Shown: piece by piece, positions 24,131 through 34,700 of the stretch | Layout: each line of letters begins with the position of its first letter | Position numbering within the stretch: the first letter of the stretch is position 1 | Source of the DNA: Clarkia xantiana subsp. parviflora | Taxonomy: Eukaryota; Streptophyta; Magnoliopsida; Myrtales; Onagraceae | Assembly (NCBI GenBank): GCA_036873135.1 | Contig: JAPTYO010000010.1 | Coordinates: 16,180,772 to 16,244,771 of the forward strand | Length of the DNA stretch: 64,000 nt | Reading direction: 5' to 3' | The notes under the pieces: model-generated | Database searches by the model: none | What the model saw: only the letters and a program-made list of their open reading frames with translations | What the model was told of the DNA's origin: nothing | Made by a program: the position numbers and the translations under genes

Positions 24131-24683
24131 CTTCACCCATAAAACCAACACCCAAACACACCCAAATAGACGACACCGCAAAGTCAAACAAACTACGATT
24201 TCTACCAAACCAACAAGGATTCGACATTCAAGATAGGTCCAACCATAAGATCCACAGCATACATAATCAAGTCACAAGGAATAAAACGATATCCGAAATA
24301 CAAGTGGCAACACATACATCACAACCAAAAATAAAAGAGGTTCATACAAATACGTAGGAAACAACAAGCTTCAAGCAGCATCCACAGGAGGATCCCCACC
24401 ATCCTCCACGTCCCCGGGGACCGAGTCTCCAACATTACCATGATATGGAGTCGAGTCCTCTGATCCCTCTCATTCATCAACCAACGTATCATCAACATCT
24501 AGTTGAGGGGCATAAAACTTCCCAAAGCTCTCAAGGTCTCCCAACTCAGATACAGGAAAATCAGGAAAATGCATATAAATTCTCTACACGAGCTCGTTAC
24601 TACACTTAATCAACATCTCAGCATTCGCATTCTGAGCATCCACTATAAATGCATCAGAGGCCTTATACTCAGCAACACCAGCC

Positions 24684-26526
24684 TCATTTGCCTTCAAATT
24701 CGCTGCCTTTAGCAAGTGCAAGCTTCGCGTCATAATCAGCCTTCATATCCGCCTCCCTCTGCAGCATATGGGAAAAACGCCCTTCGAGCTCAGATATCTT
24801 CTTCTTCTTCTCCGAGTCCTCCAACTTCAGATTTTGGATCTTAACCCCCAAGGATCGAACATTTGCCTTGGACGCCGCCAACTCCGCCTCCAGCTAACTC
24901 TTTCTAGCATGGGCAATGTCCCTCTCATGGGACACGTCAATAGCAAATGAAGACAAGTTCAGCATATGAGACATAACCTGAAAGACAACAAGTAAAACAT
25001 CAAATTGGCAAACACAATCGAGAGGAGAAATACATAACCCACCCAACTTACAGGAACGAAGTAGGACAACATCCCCTGAACTGCACTTCGTACACCGGCA
25101 GTATCAGCAGGCGTAGACAAGCGATCAGCAGGGGGAACCATGGCATTCAGCACCCTAATGCCAACCTTGGGCGTCATCAAAGAACAATCATTGGGGAAAT
25201 GAAGGTCACGAGTAGAATACATCGGATTCCATGCTAAACCGACAACATCACCCTCAAAAGGGCGAACAAGCTCATCAAAGGCCAGAGGAGGAAGGCTGGA
25301 CAGTCCTGCAAAACATAAAGGTTACAAGAAAGGGCGCAACATAAGAACCATCACAAAAAAATTAAGTACTCTCCACATCACAATACCTAAGGAGGTAGCA
25401 GATGAAGGAGGTCCAAATGTCTCAATAACATCATCGTCAACGCCGAACACCTCGACAACAACATCCTCAACATCATAAGAAACATGAGCTTTCCCCTCAT
25501 CCTGGGCAGAAGCAAGTAAAGACTCGGCCACCTTCTCTTTACCACAAGAAGGCTCCGGAGGACTTCGAACAACATCCACATTCTTCCTCTTCCGCGGAGG
25601 AGCACCCGAGGGCCTAACTTCAAAGTCAGACTTCTTCAGAGGGGGACGAGAGGGGTTTACACCTTTCTTCACAGCTGAAAACGACATAAAAAACAGAGCA
25701 TTAGAAGAACAAAGACACATATATAAATACAAGTCGTATGAAGCAAAATGAAACACATACCCGGAACAGCATTGCTAGTACGAGCAACCTTGGATGATCC
25801 ATAAAAGACATAAGCATGCATCTTCTTCCTACCAGCAACTGGCCTCACGGCAGGTCCAAGCTCATGTAAAGAAGCAGCTTGATCAAAGAACCCACCTACA
25901 AGAAAAGACAGAAAAACGAATAAAGCATCATTAACATACCAAGGATGAAGCAACACAAATCTCAGCATCAACCAACTCCTCCTCAGTCACTCCCACCACG
26001 GTCTTATAAGATCGACGTTCGTGACAACGGCATATAACCTTCAGGGTCTCACAATCGGAGGCGGTCAAGTCTCGAAAGTAAGGAGGGACATCTTTACTAA
26101 CATCAGGACACAATGTCCAAGTAGTATGCCGATCGAATACAAAGAAGTACTGCCCCCCCCCCCCCCCCCCCACCACCACACACACACTACGGGAACTCTC
26201 GCTACGAGAGACAAACATATATCTAGTATCACATTCCAAATCTCTAAAGTCCAATAGACATAAACCATCACCACCCATAGCAGGAAAACGGTAAGTAAAT
26301 GTATACATTCCAGACGAACTCTGAAACCTAAGCCGAAAGAAACAGCGAAATACCACAAGAGAATACACCCAAGACTCCCTAAGACATAACAAACGGAACC
26401 CAACCAAGTACGATGAGCACTAGGAACCAGTTCCAGAGGGGATATCCCATAATTCCTCTGAAGAAAGTGGCACCAGCTAGCGACCTGCTCGTCACCTGCT
26501 GATTTCGCACCGTCTTTCTCAACCAA
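24684..26526 (-). CDS. Antisense accessory gene of element A, five exons
   Basis: Runs opposite to gag. Proposed exons (minus strand): 26526-25940, 25895-25761, 25674-25387, 25304-25051, 24977-24684. Introns 2-4 are GT-AG and keep phase exactly; the first junction is one base out of phase and exon 1 has a frame break near 26395. Exon 1 resembles the 'putative gypsy type transposon' domain family (PF04195-like): LRESWVYSLVVFRCFFRLRF, later QYFFVFDRH. Exon 3 has a basic patch, APPRKRKNVDVV, a possible nuclear signal. Exon 5 is a coiled coil (EDSEKKKKISELEGRF) interrupted by one stop before ELAAS. Element C has a gene of the same architecture in the same place. Antisense genes downstream of pol are known in Grande and related Tat elements, where the product is nuclear. 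The start codon is unclear. Confidence 0.6.
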
Positions 26527-26529
26527 TCA

Positions 26530-26874
26530 AGTAAAGGCAGCCACCGCCATTAAATAGCCAATCAAGGCATAGTAGTCGCCTCCTTGAAATAGTCGGTAAA
26601 GATCTCCCTATAAATAGGGGCTCACTTTCATTACTTAATTTCTAAGTTCTATCATATACTTTACAATATTCTCTCGATATCCATTACTGACTTAAGCTTC
26701 GGATTGGAATCAGGGGCCTTCCCCACCTCTTTTCAGGTCCTCGCCCAGCAGAAGACCACCAAAGGAAACTAAGTACCCACGAGGTCAATAAAGATACCTG
26801 AGTGAGCTAGCTCCCGGCGAGATCTCGAAGTCCATTACCCGAAGTTCTAGAGCCACGTCATTTTGATCCCAACA
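26530..26874 (+). repeat. Partial LTR of element B
   Basis: Ends in CCCAACA followed by a primer-binding site at 26877 (TGGCGCAGTCTGTGGGAAC). It contains the TATA box CTATAAATA at 26608-26616 and a CT-rich stretch after it, consistent with the R/U5 side of a Gypsy LTR. The left edge is an estimate. Confidence 0.6.
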
Positions 26875-26910
26875 TTTGGCGCAGTCTGTGGGAACCGAGA
26901 TAAAAAATCC

Positions 26911-27396
26911 ATGGCACCACCGAGGAGTCGAGCAAGACAAAATCAAGCACGGATAGCCGAGAGTGTATTCCAATGACCAAATGAAACCTTGGAAAACTAC
27001 TTTAGGCGATTTCAAGAAGGATATACCGAGGGTGAACTCTCAGAGAGAGAAGCCATCCGGGTATTCTTCAGAGGTTTGGGACCCCAGTCCCGATCCTTAG
27101 CCATCACTCAATACACTGAACCAGTGTAAAGTTTGGAAGAGTTGATTTGACGAGCGACTATCCATGTAGAAGCGGAACAAGCCCGGGTGAGTCGCCCAAC
27201 TCTACACCAAACCCCACGAGAGCAAGGGGAGAGTTCATCCATTCGAGGAGTTTCCTCAAGAGAATTCCGGCAAACTCAACAAAGGATGGAAGCATTTCTA
27301 GCAACGGAAGGAACTCGTCATCCCCTCTCTTACTGTGAAAGTCACCAAGAAGAGGGACACAACACGGAAGATTGCCTCCTGGCGGGAGAGAATTAG
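26911..27396 (+). pseudogene. gag remnant of element B with internal deletion
   Basis: Starts MAPPRSRARQNQ at ATG 26911 and hits a stop at about 26974. It then continues as NETLENYFRRFQEGY and REAIRVFFRGLGPQ, which belong near the end of the capsid region, so most of the central gag is missing. Two more stops follow. The zinc finger is in 27187-27396 (YCESHQEEGHNTEDC). A one-base frame change near 27380 separates it from pol. Confidence 0.65.
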
Positions 27397-30300
27397 AATT
27401 CATGAAAAGAGAAATTCAACGACATCACCGACGTCGAGCCCACGAGGGTCGAAGATGGAGATCCCCTCCAGACAACAACATCAATGTTTTGTCAGGAGGA
27501 TTCGCCGCTAGAGGAGAGTCGAGCACAGCCCGAGACACCTATGCGGCTCGAGACATCTCCTTAACAGATACTCGCAAGAGATCAAGGGAGCTTGAACCCA
27601 TGATAGTTACCTTCTCTACGGAGGACTTGTCGAGAGCAACACTATTCCAGGAAGACGCCCTTGTAATTACAACTCAAATAGGTAATTTCGAGGTTAAAAT
27701 AATACTGGTCGATGGAGGAAGCTCTACTGACAGAATCACCTTTGAGACCATCACCGCGATGGGGTACAAAGAAGGAGATCTTCAAAAAATGACTTCCCCG
27801 TTGGTAGGATTTGCAGGGAGAACAACTTACCCCCTGGGGGCAATACAACTCCAAGTGATCTTGGGTCAAGGATGGAAAGCCTTGCAATTAAATGTGCGCT
27901 TTGTGGTCGTCGACCAGATCAACGCCTACAACGCCATATTAGGAAGGACAACTCTCAATTCCAATTACATTGTCCCTTCCACTGCCCATCAAGTCATGAG
28001 GTTTCCCACTCATCAAGGAATAGGAGAAGTATGGGGCGACCAAGAGGCATCTCGCCAATGTTATACTAACTTCCTCCGGAGAAGTAACCAGAAGGAAACC
28101 CTCTCTATCATCACAGATGAGGATCATCGAGAAGAAGGTGAACGACCCGCCCTTGTGGAAGAATTGATAGAAGTCACCTTGGAAAGAGAGGAGAGAAAGG
28201 TCAAGATTGGAACTGCTTTCCCCCCAGAATTAGCCAAGAGGATAATCGCCCTCTTAAGGGAATACAATGAGTTATTTGCTTGGGAACCCAGAGACATGCC
28301 AGGGATAAGCCCGAAAATCATCTCCCACGAATTGAGAATAGATCCCGCCATAAAGCCCATAGCTCAGAAAAGAAGATCTATGGGGGCAGAGAAGAAGGCA
28401 GCAATTCGCCAGGAAGTGGGAAAGCTAGTTGAGGCTGGTTTTGTTAAGGAGATACGATTCCAGACCTGGGTCGCCAATCCAATTTTGGTGAGAAAATATA
28501 ACAAGAGGTGGAGGATGTGTGTGGATTTTCGAGATCTTAACAAGGCCTGCCCAAAAGACTCCTATCCTCTTCCAATAATCGATCACCTGGTCGACGCCAC
28601 TTCCGGACATGAACTCCTGAGCTTCATGGACGCATACTCCGGGTATAACCAAATACGGATGCATCCCAAGGACGAGGCCCATACCGCCTTCTACGCAGAT
28701 TGTGATATTTATCACTATAAAGTCATGCCTTTTGTTTTGATAAATGCGGGAGCTACTTATCAACGCATGGTGAACAAGCTCTTCAAACACATGATAGGAA
28801 GAAACATGGAAGCATACGTGGACGACATGTTGGTCAAGACCAAGAGAGGGCAGGACCACGTCCAAGATTTGGAGGAGGCCTTCGCATGCATGAGACTTCA
28901 TCAAGTAAGGTTGAATCCTACTAAGTGTGCTTTTGGAGTTCAGTTGGGAAAGTTTTTGGGCTTTATGGTCAGCCAAAGAGGAATCGAAGCTAACCTCGAG
29001 AAGGTGACGGCCATAGAGGAAATGTCCTCGCCTACCTGCCATAGGGAGGTGCAAAGTCTCATTGGAAGACTCGCCTCGTTGGGGAGTTTCCTGGCAAGAT
29101 TGGGGGACAAGTCCCTTCCTTTCTTTAAAATCCTAAGGGCCAACAAGAAGTTCGAGTGGACTCCAGAATGTGAGGAGGCCTTCCAACAATTGAAGAAACA
29201 TCTTCACTCCCTTCCCGCCTTAGCCAAACCTCTACCAGAGGATCCCTTATTCCTATATTTAAGTGTTAGTTCAACGGCGGTGAGGTCAGTCCTCATTAAG
29301 GAAACTTGCAACATCCAAATTCCAGTATACTACGTCAGCAAACTCTTTGGCGTTGCTGAAGCTAACTATATGGAGATCGAGAAATACCTGTATGCTTTGT
29401 TGATAGCAACTAGGAAACTTCGATCCTACTTCCACGCCCATGAAATCACGGTGCTCACCAACCAACCTCTAATGAAACTGCTACAGAAGCCCGACGTATC
29501 AGGAAGAATGGTTAAGTGGGCAGTAGAGCTAAGTGAATTCCGTATTTACTTTGAGCCACGAAAGGAAATCAAGGGCCAAGCATTGGCCGACTTCATAGCC
29601 GAGAATATGATAACACCAGATGATAAACCCATTATCCTCCCGCAAGAAGAGCATGTCAAAGCTACACTAGAAAGTACAGCCAATGATACCATGCCATGGT
29701 CGATGTACACTGATGGATCGTCATCTGCCTTAGGGTGTGGGGCAGGTTTGGTATTAACACCACCAGATGGGGAGCCACTCCGCTATGCCTTGGCTTTAAC
29801 TTTTCGAGCAACCAATAATGAAGCCGAGTATGAAGCTTTACTCACCGGTCTTCGAATAGCCAAAGGTATGAGAATTACCAACCTAAGGGTAAGATGCGAC
29901 TCCGAGTTGATTGTCAATCAGAAGAATGGGACCTATGTTGCCAAAGGGGAAAACATGAAAAAGTATGCAGGAGAGGTACGAAGACTCATCCAAGACATGC
30001 CCCATTTTTTAATAGAGGCTATTCCTCGCAATGAGAATCAAGAAGCAGACGCCCTCAACAAACTCGCCTGGGGAAACACCCCACCAGTAGCGGTGCACTT
30101 CGTTGAAAGTTCTCTTTATTCAGCCATGGAAGCCGGAGCTGAAGTCCTCAACATTCAAGCTCCCGACTCATGGATTACTCCCATCCTGAATTATCTGGAA
30201 AAGGGGACTCTTCTCGAAGATCCTCTAGAAGCAACCAAAATTCGAAGGGCGACAGGGCGTTTTGTAATATTGGACGAATATCTCTACAAAAGAGGATACT

Positions 30301-30920
30301 CCACCCCTTATCTCCGATGCATAGCCGCCCCTCAAACAGAAAGGATAATGAAAGACTTACATGGAGGTGATGCGGGATGTCACGAAGGAGCCAAGACCTT
30401 GGTATTGAAAGCCTTACGACAGGGATTCTATTGGTCGACGATGCATAAAGAGGCGACAACATTAGTACAAGCCTGCCCTGCCTGTCAAGTTTATGCCCCT
30501 AGAATCGCAAGGCCGCCGGCGGATCTTACTCCCATGATGAGTGCCTGGCCTTTCACACAGTGGGGAATTGATCTTATTGGTCCTCTACCTCAATCCACAG
30601 GTCAACACACACATATTGTAGTCGCCATCGACTATTTCTCCAAGTGGATAGAAGCCAAAGCTCCGGCATCTACGACTACTTTCCAAATAATTAAGTTCAT
30701 ACGAGAGCAAATATGTCGATACGGAGTCCCTAAGATCCTCATCAGCGACAACGGTCCTCAGTTCGCCAGCAATGAGCTCGCCGACTTCTGTGAAGAAATG
30801 TCGATTAACCATCGATTTGGTTCTGTTCATCATGCACAAACAAATGGACAAGTGGAAGCAGCCAATAAAATGATCCTTAACGGATTAAAGAAGAGAGTGG
30901 CCTCTCTGAAGAGGAAATGA
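27372..30920 (+). CDS. pol polyprotein of element B (PR-RT-RH-aRH-INT, truncated)
   Basis: A single 1182-codon frame. Order: protease with VDGGSSTDR (about residue 115); reverse transcriptase with VDFRDLNKACPKD, FMDAYSGYNQI and catalytic YVDDMLVKT (about residue 480); its own RNase H; a second, archaeal-type RNase H starting MYTDGSSSALGCGAGL (about residue 777), the hallmark of the Tat lineage; then integrase with an HHCC finger (HEGAKT...CPACQ), Asp in GIDLIG, SDNGPQF and the Glu in VEAANKM. It stops at TGA 30918, where the relatives have Trp; the reading then continues to about 31070 with another stop. The end of integrase is lost at the junction near 31100. The apparent start at 27372 is not a real ATG: the protein would have been fused to gag. 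Confidence 0.85.
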   Translation: MPPGGRELEFMKREIQRHHRRRAHEGRRWRSPPDNNINVLSGGFAARGESSTARDTYAARDISLTDTRKRSRELEPMIVTFSTEDLSRATLFQEDALVITTQIGNFEVKIILVDGGSSTDRITFETITAMGYKEGDLQKMTSPLVGFAGRTTYPLGAIQLQVILGQGWKALQLNVRFVVVDQINAYNAILGRTTLNSNYIVPSTAHQVMRFPTHQGIGEVWGDQEASRQCYTNFLRRSNQKETLSIITDEDHREEGERPALVEELIEVTLEREERKVKIGTAFPPELAKRIIALLREYNELFAWEPRDMPGISPKIISHELRIDPAIKPIAQKRRSMGAEKKAAIRQEVGKLVEAGFVKEIRFQTWVANPILVRKYNKRWRMCVDFRDLNKACPKDSYPLPIIDHLVDATSGHELLSFMDAYSGYNQIRMHPKDEAHTAFYADCDIYHYKVMPFVLINAGATYQRMVNKLFKHMIGRNMEAYVDDMLVKTKRGQDHVQDLEEAFACMRLHQVRLNPTKCAFGVQLGKFLGFMVSQRGIEANLEKVTAIEEMSSPTCHREVQSLIGRLASLGSFLARLGDKSLPFFKILRANKKFEWTPECEEAFQQLKKHLHSLPALAKPLPEDPLFLYLSVSSTAVRSVLIKETCNIQIPVYYVSKLFGVAEANYMEIEKYLYALLIATRKLRSYFHAHEITVLTNQPLMKLLQKPDVSGRMVKWAVELSEFRIYFEPRKEIKGQALADFIAENMITPDDKPIILPQEEHVKATLESTANDTMPWSMYTDGSSSALGCGAGLVLTPPDGEPLRYALALTFRATNNEAEYEALLTGLRIAKGMRITNLRVRCDSELIVNQKNGTYVAKGENMKKYAGEVRRLIQDMPHFLIEAIPRNENQEADALNKLAWGNTPPVAVHFVESSLYSAMEAGAEVLNIQAPDSWITPILNYLEKGTLLEDPLEATKIRRATGRFVILDEYLYKRGYSTPYLRCIAAPQTERIMKDLHGGDAGCHEGAKTLVLKALRQGFYWSTMHKEATTLVQACPACQVYAPRIARPPADLTPMMSAWPFTQWGIDLIGPLPQSTGQHTHIVVAIDYFSKWIEAKAPASTTTFQIIKFIREQICRYGVPKILISDNGPQFASNELADFCEEMSINHRFGSVHHAQTNGQVEAANKMILNGLKKRVASLKRK

Positions 30921-31104
30921 GTTGAAGAGTTAGAGCAAGTGCTATGGACACTCAGAATCTCACCCAAGAGAGCCACGGGCAAGACGCCCTTTAGCATGGT
31001 TTATGGGTCAGAGGCCGTCTCACCTATTGAAGTAGTCAATATCTCCCAAAGAGTCGTTGCATACAAAGTCTAACAAAACGACGAACAAAGGAGGATCTAC
31101 AATC

Positions 31105-31315
31105 CAATGTTTGTTTTTGATAAATATTACATTTTTCTTGAAGATCATGAACATCAAATTAACCAAGAACATGAAATTTCGGACCCATCATAAAACCCTT
31201 AAAAAATTCGAAAATTTTAAATCTTTTTATTTTAAAATTTTCGGTCCAAAATTAAAAATTTCAAGAACACCAATTTATCAAAATCATGAACTCCTAACAC
31301 AGGCTCTGATACCAC
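31105..31315 (-). mobile_element. 5' internal region of a Copia element, truncated
   Basis: AT-rich leader of a minus-strand Copia element. Next to the LTR, the primer-binding site TGGTATCAGAGCC (31302-31314 on the minus strand) is complementary to the 3' end of initiator tRNA-Met. Everything downstream of the leader is missing; the sequence joins element B at about 31100. Confidence 0.75.
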
Positions 31316-31913
31316 TGTTAGATTACGGGGAGTAATCACTACGGAAACTTAAATATTGGTATGTGCTAGTAACATCAATTACGCAGCGGAAAGTTTACAC
31401 ATACCTCAAGAGTAACCGTAGTCCAAGATCCTTGCTCAAGGGAGTTCTCGATCTTCCGGTCGGGACCCGTAGAGGTTCTTGTTAGAGAAGCCCTACGTGG
31501 TGCAGCTCCACAGTACAACCTCTGATCGATTCTTAGCACGGGGACAGATCTCTGGAGAGTTTGCTCGAAAGCAATTTGGCACACCATAGGTGTTATATGT
31601 TTCGGTCGAACCTTGTGGTGTGGGATTAGGGTTTCTCTCTCTAAAACACTCTTGTGAGGTAATTATGATTCACCCTAAAATTTCCCTAACACCTCTTAGT
31701 TATAGGAGGAGTAAAGTGGACAAAAGTCCACTTTACCCCCTCTCTATATTTCAGCCGGCCTATGTAATTGGGGAGGCCCAATTTTGGGCCTCGTATGTCA
31801 ATTGGGATTTGGGTCTAGCCCAATTACCCTAATGTGACATTTACCCAAGTTCATTAGGTAAACTATACATATTATGAGCTACCAATTACGACACCCATCA
31901 CCATATGCTTACA
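31316..31913 (-). repeat. Copia LTR, 598 bp
   Basis: Begins TGTTAGATTACGGGG and ends ATATGCTTACA, so it has TG...CA ends. It is similar along its length to the LTR entering the window at 63624, and its end matches the fragment at 50612-50802. It sits next to the primer-binding site above. Beyond it lies L1 sequence. Confidence 0.85.
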
Positions 31914-32414
31914 GATCATTCACCATAGACCTGGAAATGAACTTGTAGATGAGTCAGAGTCTAGTCAGAATCCACGAAGGGTGTGGACAAAAAGAGCTCC
32001 CCGTGCTGCAACTGCCTTAACCATTCAGGACACCCCCACACTGGGTCTGGGAAGGAGACAACGCAGTGATGGGGATGAGGAGTTGAGCTTTCTAAGGAGA
32101 CTCCGTCCAAGGCTTCAACATGAGGGTTCTGCTGTTCATCATCACTTCAGTTCTGCACTTAGATCCCATCCTACAATTGGTCAGCTGGCACTGCCTTCCA
32201 TTCCGGAATTTGATGAGGTATCTATCTTGTTTCAAAACTGGCATTCTGCATTTTACATAATGTATTATGTTGAACTTGCTGTTTCTGAAAATTTGGCGGG
32301 GATACCCTGGAGGTATTCCCCGCATCAATCATGATCATCATGGCCTGGAATTGTCAAGGTACAGGCAGAGCCTTGACAATTCAGCATTGAGGCGTTTAGT
32401 TTCTTAGTGGATGC
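31914..32414 (+). mobile_element. L1 LINE 1, left part (end of ORF1 region and start of ORF2)
   Basis: ORF2 starts at ATG 32331 with MAWNCQGTGRALTIQ, the conserved beginning of plant L1 apurinic endonucleases (WNCRG). Upstream, 31981-32334 is an Arg-rich frame probably from the tail of ORF1. A stop interrupts ORF2 soon after its start. Element C is inserted after 32414, and the LINE resumes at 44352. Confidence 0.75.
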
Positions 32415-33111
32415 TGATGGGTTCGATTACACCCGTCAGGCCCTTTAACAGGGAGGAAACGGAAAATAGGCCCACCAGGCCCAAAGTGAAGGTCGAGATG
32501 ACCTAGGAGAAGGGTCCCGACGAAGGGAGTCCCGACAAGGTAAGGTCCCGACAGAGTCGGTCCCGACAGTGGAGCTGGAAGCTCCCGATGAGAAGCCTTT
32601 AAGTAGGCCCCGATGACGAATCCCTGAGAATGATTGGCCCTGTCACGATGACGAGGGGCCCCGAGCGGTGACACAACGAGATAACTCTGGAGTCCCCGAC
32701 GGGAGTCGGGACTCGATTATCAGAGGATAAGGTCAAGATATGCGGGGCGTGGCCGAGATACGCGGAACGTGGTTAAGATACACGGAGCGTGGCCGAGATA
32801 CGCGGGGCATGGCTGAGATACGCGAGATCACGTCCGAGATATGCGGGATACGGGCTAACCACCCCCAACGGTTCATCAGGTACCTGAGGCATCTCTTCGC
32901 CTATAAAAGGGCAAGAGGTCACCTCAGATCACTTACGTTGAATTCAATATACTTTGAGATTACTGCTTGCCAGTCATATGAGATACTCATTTAAGCATCG
33001 GAGAGGGATTCTGGGTCACCGCCCGGTCTATCCCCTCTTGCAGGATTGCGTGGAGCAAAGGAGCTAGGATTGCCGTCAAAGTCCGTACCGGAGTTCCACC
33101 GTGATCCAACA
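32415..33111 (+). repeat. 5' LTR of element C
   Basis: 697 bp, TGATGGG...CCAACA. It carries four or five copies of a GGCCGAGATACGCGG-type unit (32735-32850), a TATA-like TATAAAAG at about 32903, and the same transcript-end region as the 3' copy. Confidence 0.95.
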
Positions 33112-33112
33112 T

Positions 33113-33130
33113 TGGCGCCGTCTGTGGGAA
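33113..33130 (+). promoter_or_regulatory. Primer-binding site of element C
   Basis: TGGCGCCGTCTGTGGGAA starts two bases after the LTR. The first nine bases match the complement of a tRNA-Asp 3' end. Confidence 0.7.
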
Positions 33131-33150
33131 GCAAACAAAAAGCTGATATG

Positions 33151-34700
33151 CCTTCTACTCGATCAATGGCGGCTGGCAAGCACAGAAGACAGGGACAATC
33201 CGGTGGTTCCCATCACCCCGCTGCAACAAATCTGGATTCAGTACCAGAACAGGAGGAAAACCAGAACCATCCCCCGGCTGAGCTCTCCCAGACAGGGGGG
33301 CACAATGGAGATCCCGAAGATATTGCTCCTCAGCACCAGGGCAATAGGGGGCAGGAGGCTCCCCCAGCTACAGACTTGACAAGGGCCGTGGCGGAAGCCA
33401 TGCCCATGTTTCTGGCGGCCGTAGAGGCTCTCTTGGATCGGAGAGAGGCTGCAAGGAGGCAGGAGGAGATGCCCCCGTTGGAGGAAGTGGCCCCGCCAGC
33501 AGAGGGTCGGAACGCTCAGGAAGCCCCGCCCCGTGGCCAGGACAGAGGTAGAGCATCCGGTCAGCCGGAAAGGTTCGTGGTTGATGGACCAGGACCAGTA
33601 CAGCACAGGACCATTCCCTTGAATGGTCCCATCACTCCCGACCAGGTGGTAAAGATCGTGAACATCTGCATGGGAGAACAGAAGCTGCTGGTGTCGGAGC
33701 TAAGGGATCGATCCACTCATCCCTGCGTTCCCCGACTCATTGACACCCTAGCCCCGCCCGGGCTAGGTATCCCCACGATAAAGGAGTACGATGGCGAATG
33801 AGATCCAGTTCGCCATGTCCAGAAGCACCTCATGGCGTGTCTAGGAAGAGCCCCGAGCGAGGACATAGTGTGTACGCTGTTCCCGAACACACTGGGAGAA
33901 AGAGCTCTGACCTGGTTCTTTAGTCTGCCCCCAGGCTGCATCACCTGCTGGGCAGACATGCACGACCGATTCATTCAGCAGTACCAGGGTCGGAGGCGTC
34001 TGTTGAAGAGCGTGAGGTCCCTGACCCAGGTGGTGCAAATGTCCGACGAATCGCTGGCTCACTATTACCAGCGGTACACAGCCAGCGTAGCAGAGATAGA
34101 CGAGGAAATCTCAGAGGGCGAAACCATCCGCACCTTTATTCGGAACCTGACAGCCCCCTATGGCTCCGACCTGATGCACAGCGTGGCTGAGAAAGCTGTG
34201 TGGAATATGGAGGCATTACAGAAGAGGGTAAAACGGAAAATCGATGTCCAGGAGTCGAAGATAGCCGCAGGAGAATTGGAGCCCCCAAAGTCGAACAAAG
34301 GAAAGCCGTCGGTTAAGCCCTTCGACGATCGTAAGTTAAAGGGCAAACCTGAGAATAGTCGAAACCGAGGCCGACCTGATCGAAGGGACGATAGGCGTTC
34401 TTCAAGGAAGGATAAGCGGGAGGCTGATCTCGACATCCCTCTCAACTGCTCCATGGCGGAAGTGCTGACAGTCATGGAACGACAAGGTATCTCAGGTACC
34501 CCCCACTGTCGAGAACTGCCGATTTCACCGATCGCTACTGCCGATTTCACCGCGCGAACGGTCACGACACCAACCACTGTCGAGAACTGAAGAAGGAGAT
34601 CGAAAAGCTGATCCAGAAGGGGAAGCTCAAAGAATTTGTCGGGGATAAGCGGTGTCGATCTCGCTCTCGGTACCGATCGCGGTCCCGTTCCCGATCCCGC
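33151..34700 (+). pseudogene. gag of element C, one stop and one frameshift
   Basis: Begins MPSTRSMAAGKHRR at ATG 33151. The capsid region follows (ALTWFFSLPPGCITCW; LAHYYQRYTASVAEID; EGETIRTFIRNLTAPYG). A zinc finger (YCRFHRANGHDTNHC, about 34536-34580) and an Arg/Ser-rich tail complete it. A TGA at 33799-33801 interrupts the frame where relatives have Gly (YDG.xDP). Near 34485 one base is missing, moving the zinc finger into the frame that continues through protease and RT. Gag and pol were therefore originally one frame. Confidence 0.85.

Larger units (their letters stand above)
18137..26526 (+). mobile_element. Tat-lineage Ty3/Gypsy element A, non-autonomous, lacks RT
   Basis: Order on the plus strand: LTR, primer binding site, gag, protease, a second gag-like ORF, two tandem-repeat zones, then a gene on the opposite strand. 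No reverse transcriptase, RNase H or integrase motifs are seen between protease and the repeats. The 3' LTR is not found: base 26526 is where element B sequence takes over approximately, so the right end is truncated. Many stops and frame breaks show it is old. Tat lineage is inferred from the gag type, the similarity to element C and the antisense gene. Confidence 0.7.
26530..31100 (+). mobile_element. Tat-lineage Ty3/Gypsy element B, truncated at both ends
   Basis: Contains the end of an LTR, a primer-binding site, a deleted gag, and a long pol that stops within integrase. At about 31100 the sequence switches abruptly to the 5' region of a Copia element in the opposite orientation. No 3' LTR is present. 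Its boundary with element A near 26530 is uncertain because only one LTR is available. Confidence 0.75.

Noticed and set aside
32740..32994. 84-codon frame inside the 5' LTR of element C, repeated at 43980-44234
   Set aside because: It recurs only because the LTR is duplicated, and it translates the short GGCCGAGATACGCGG repeats. No evidence of a protein.
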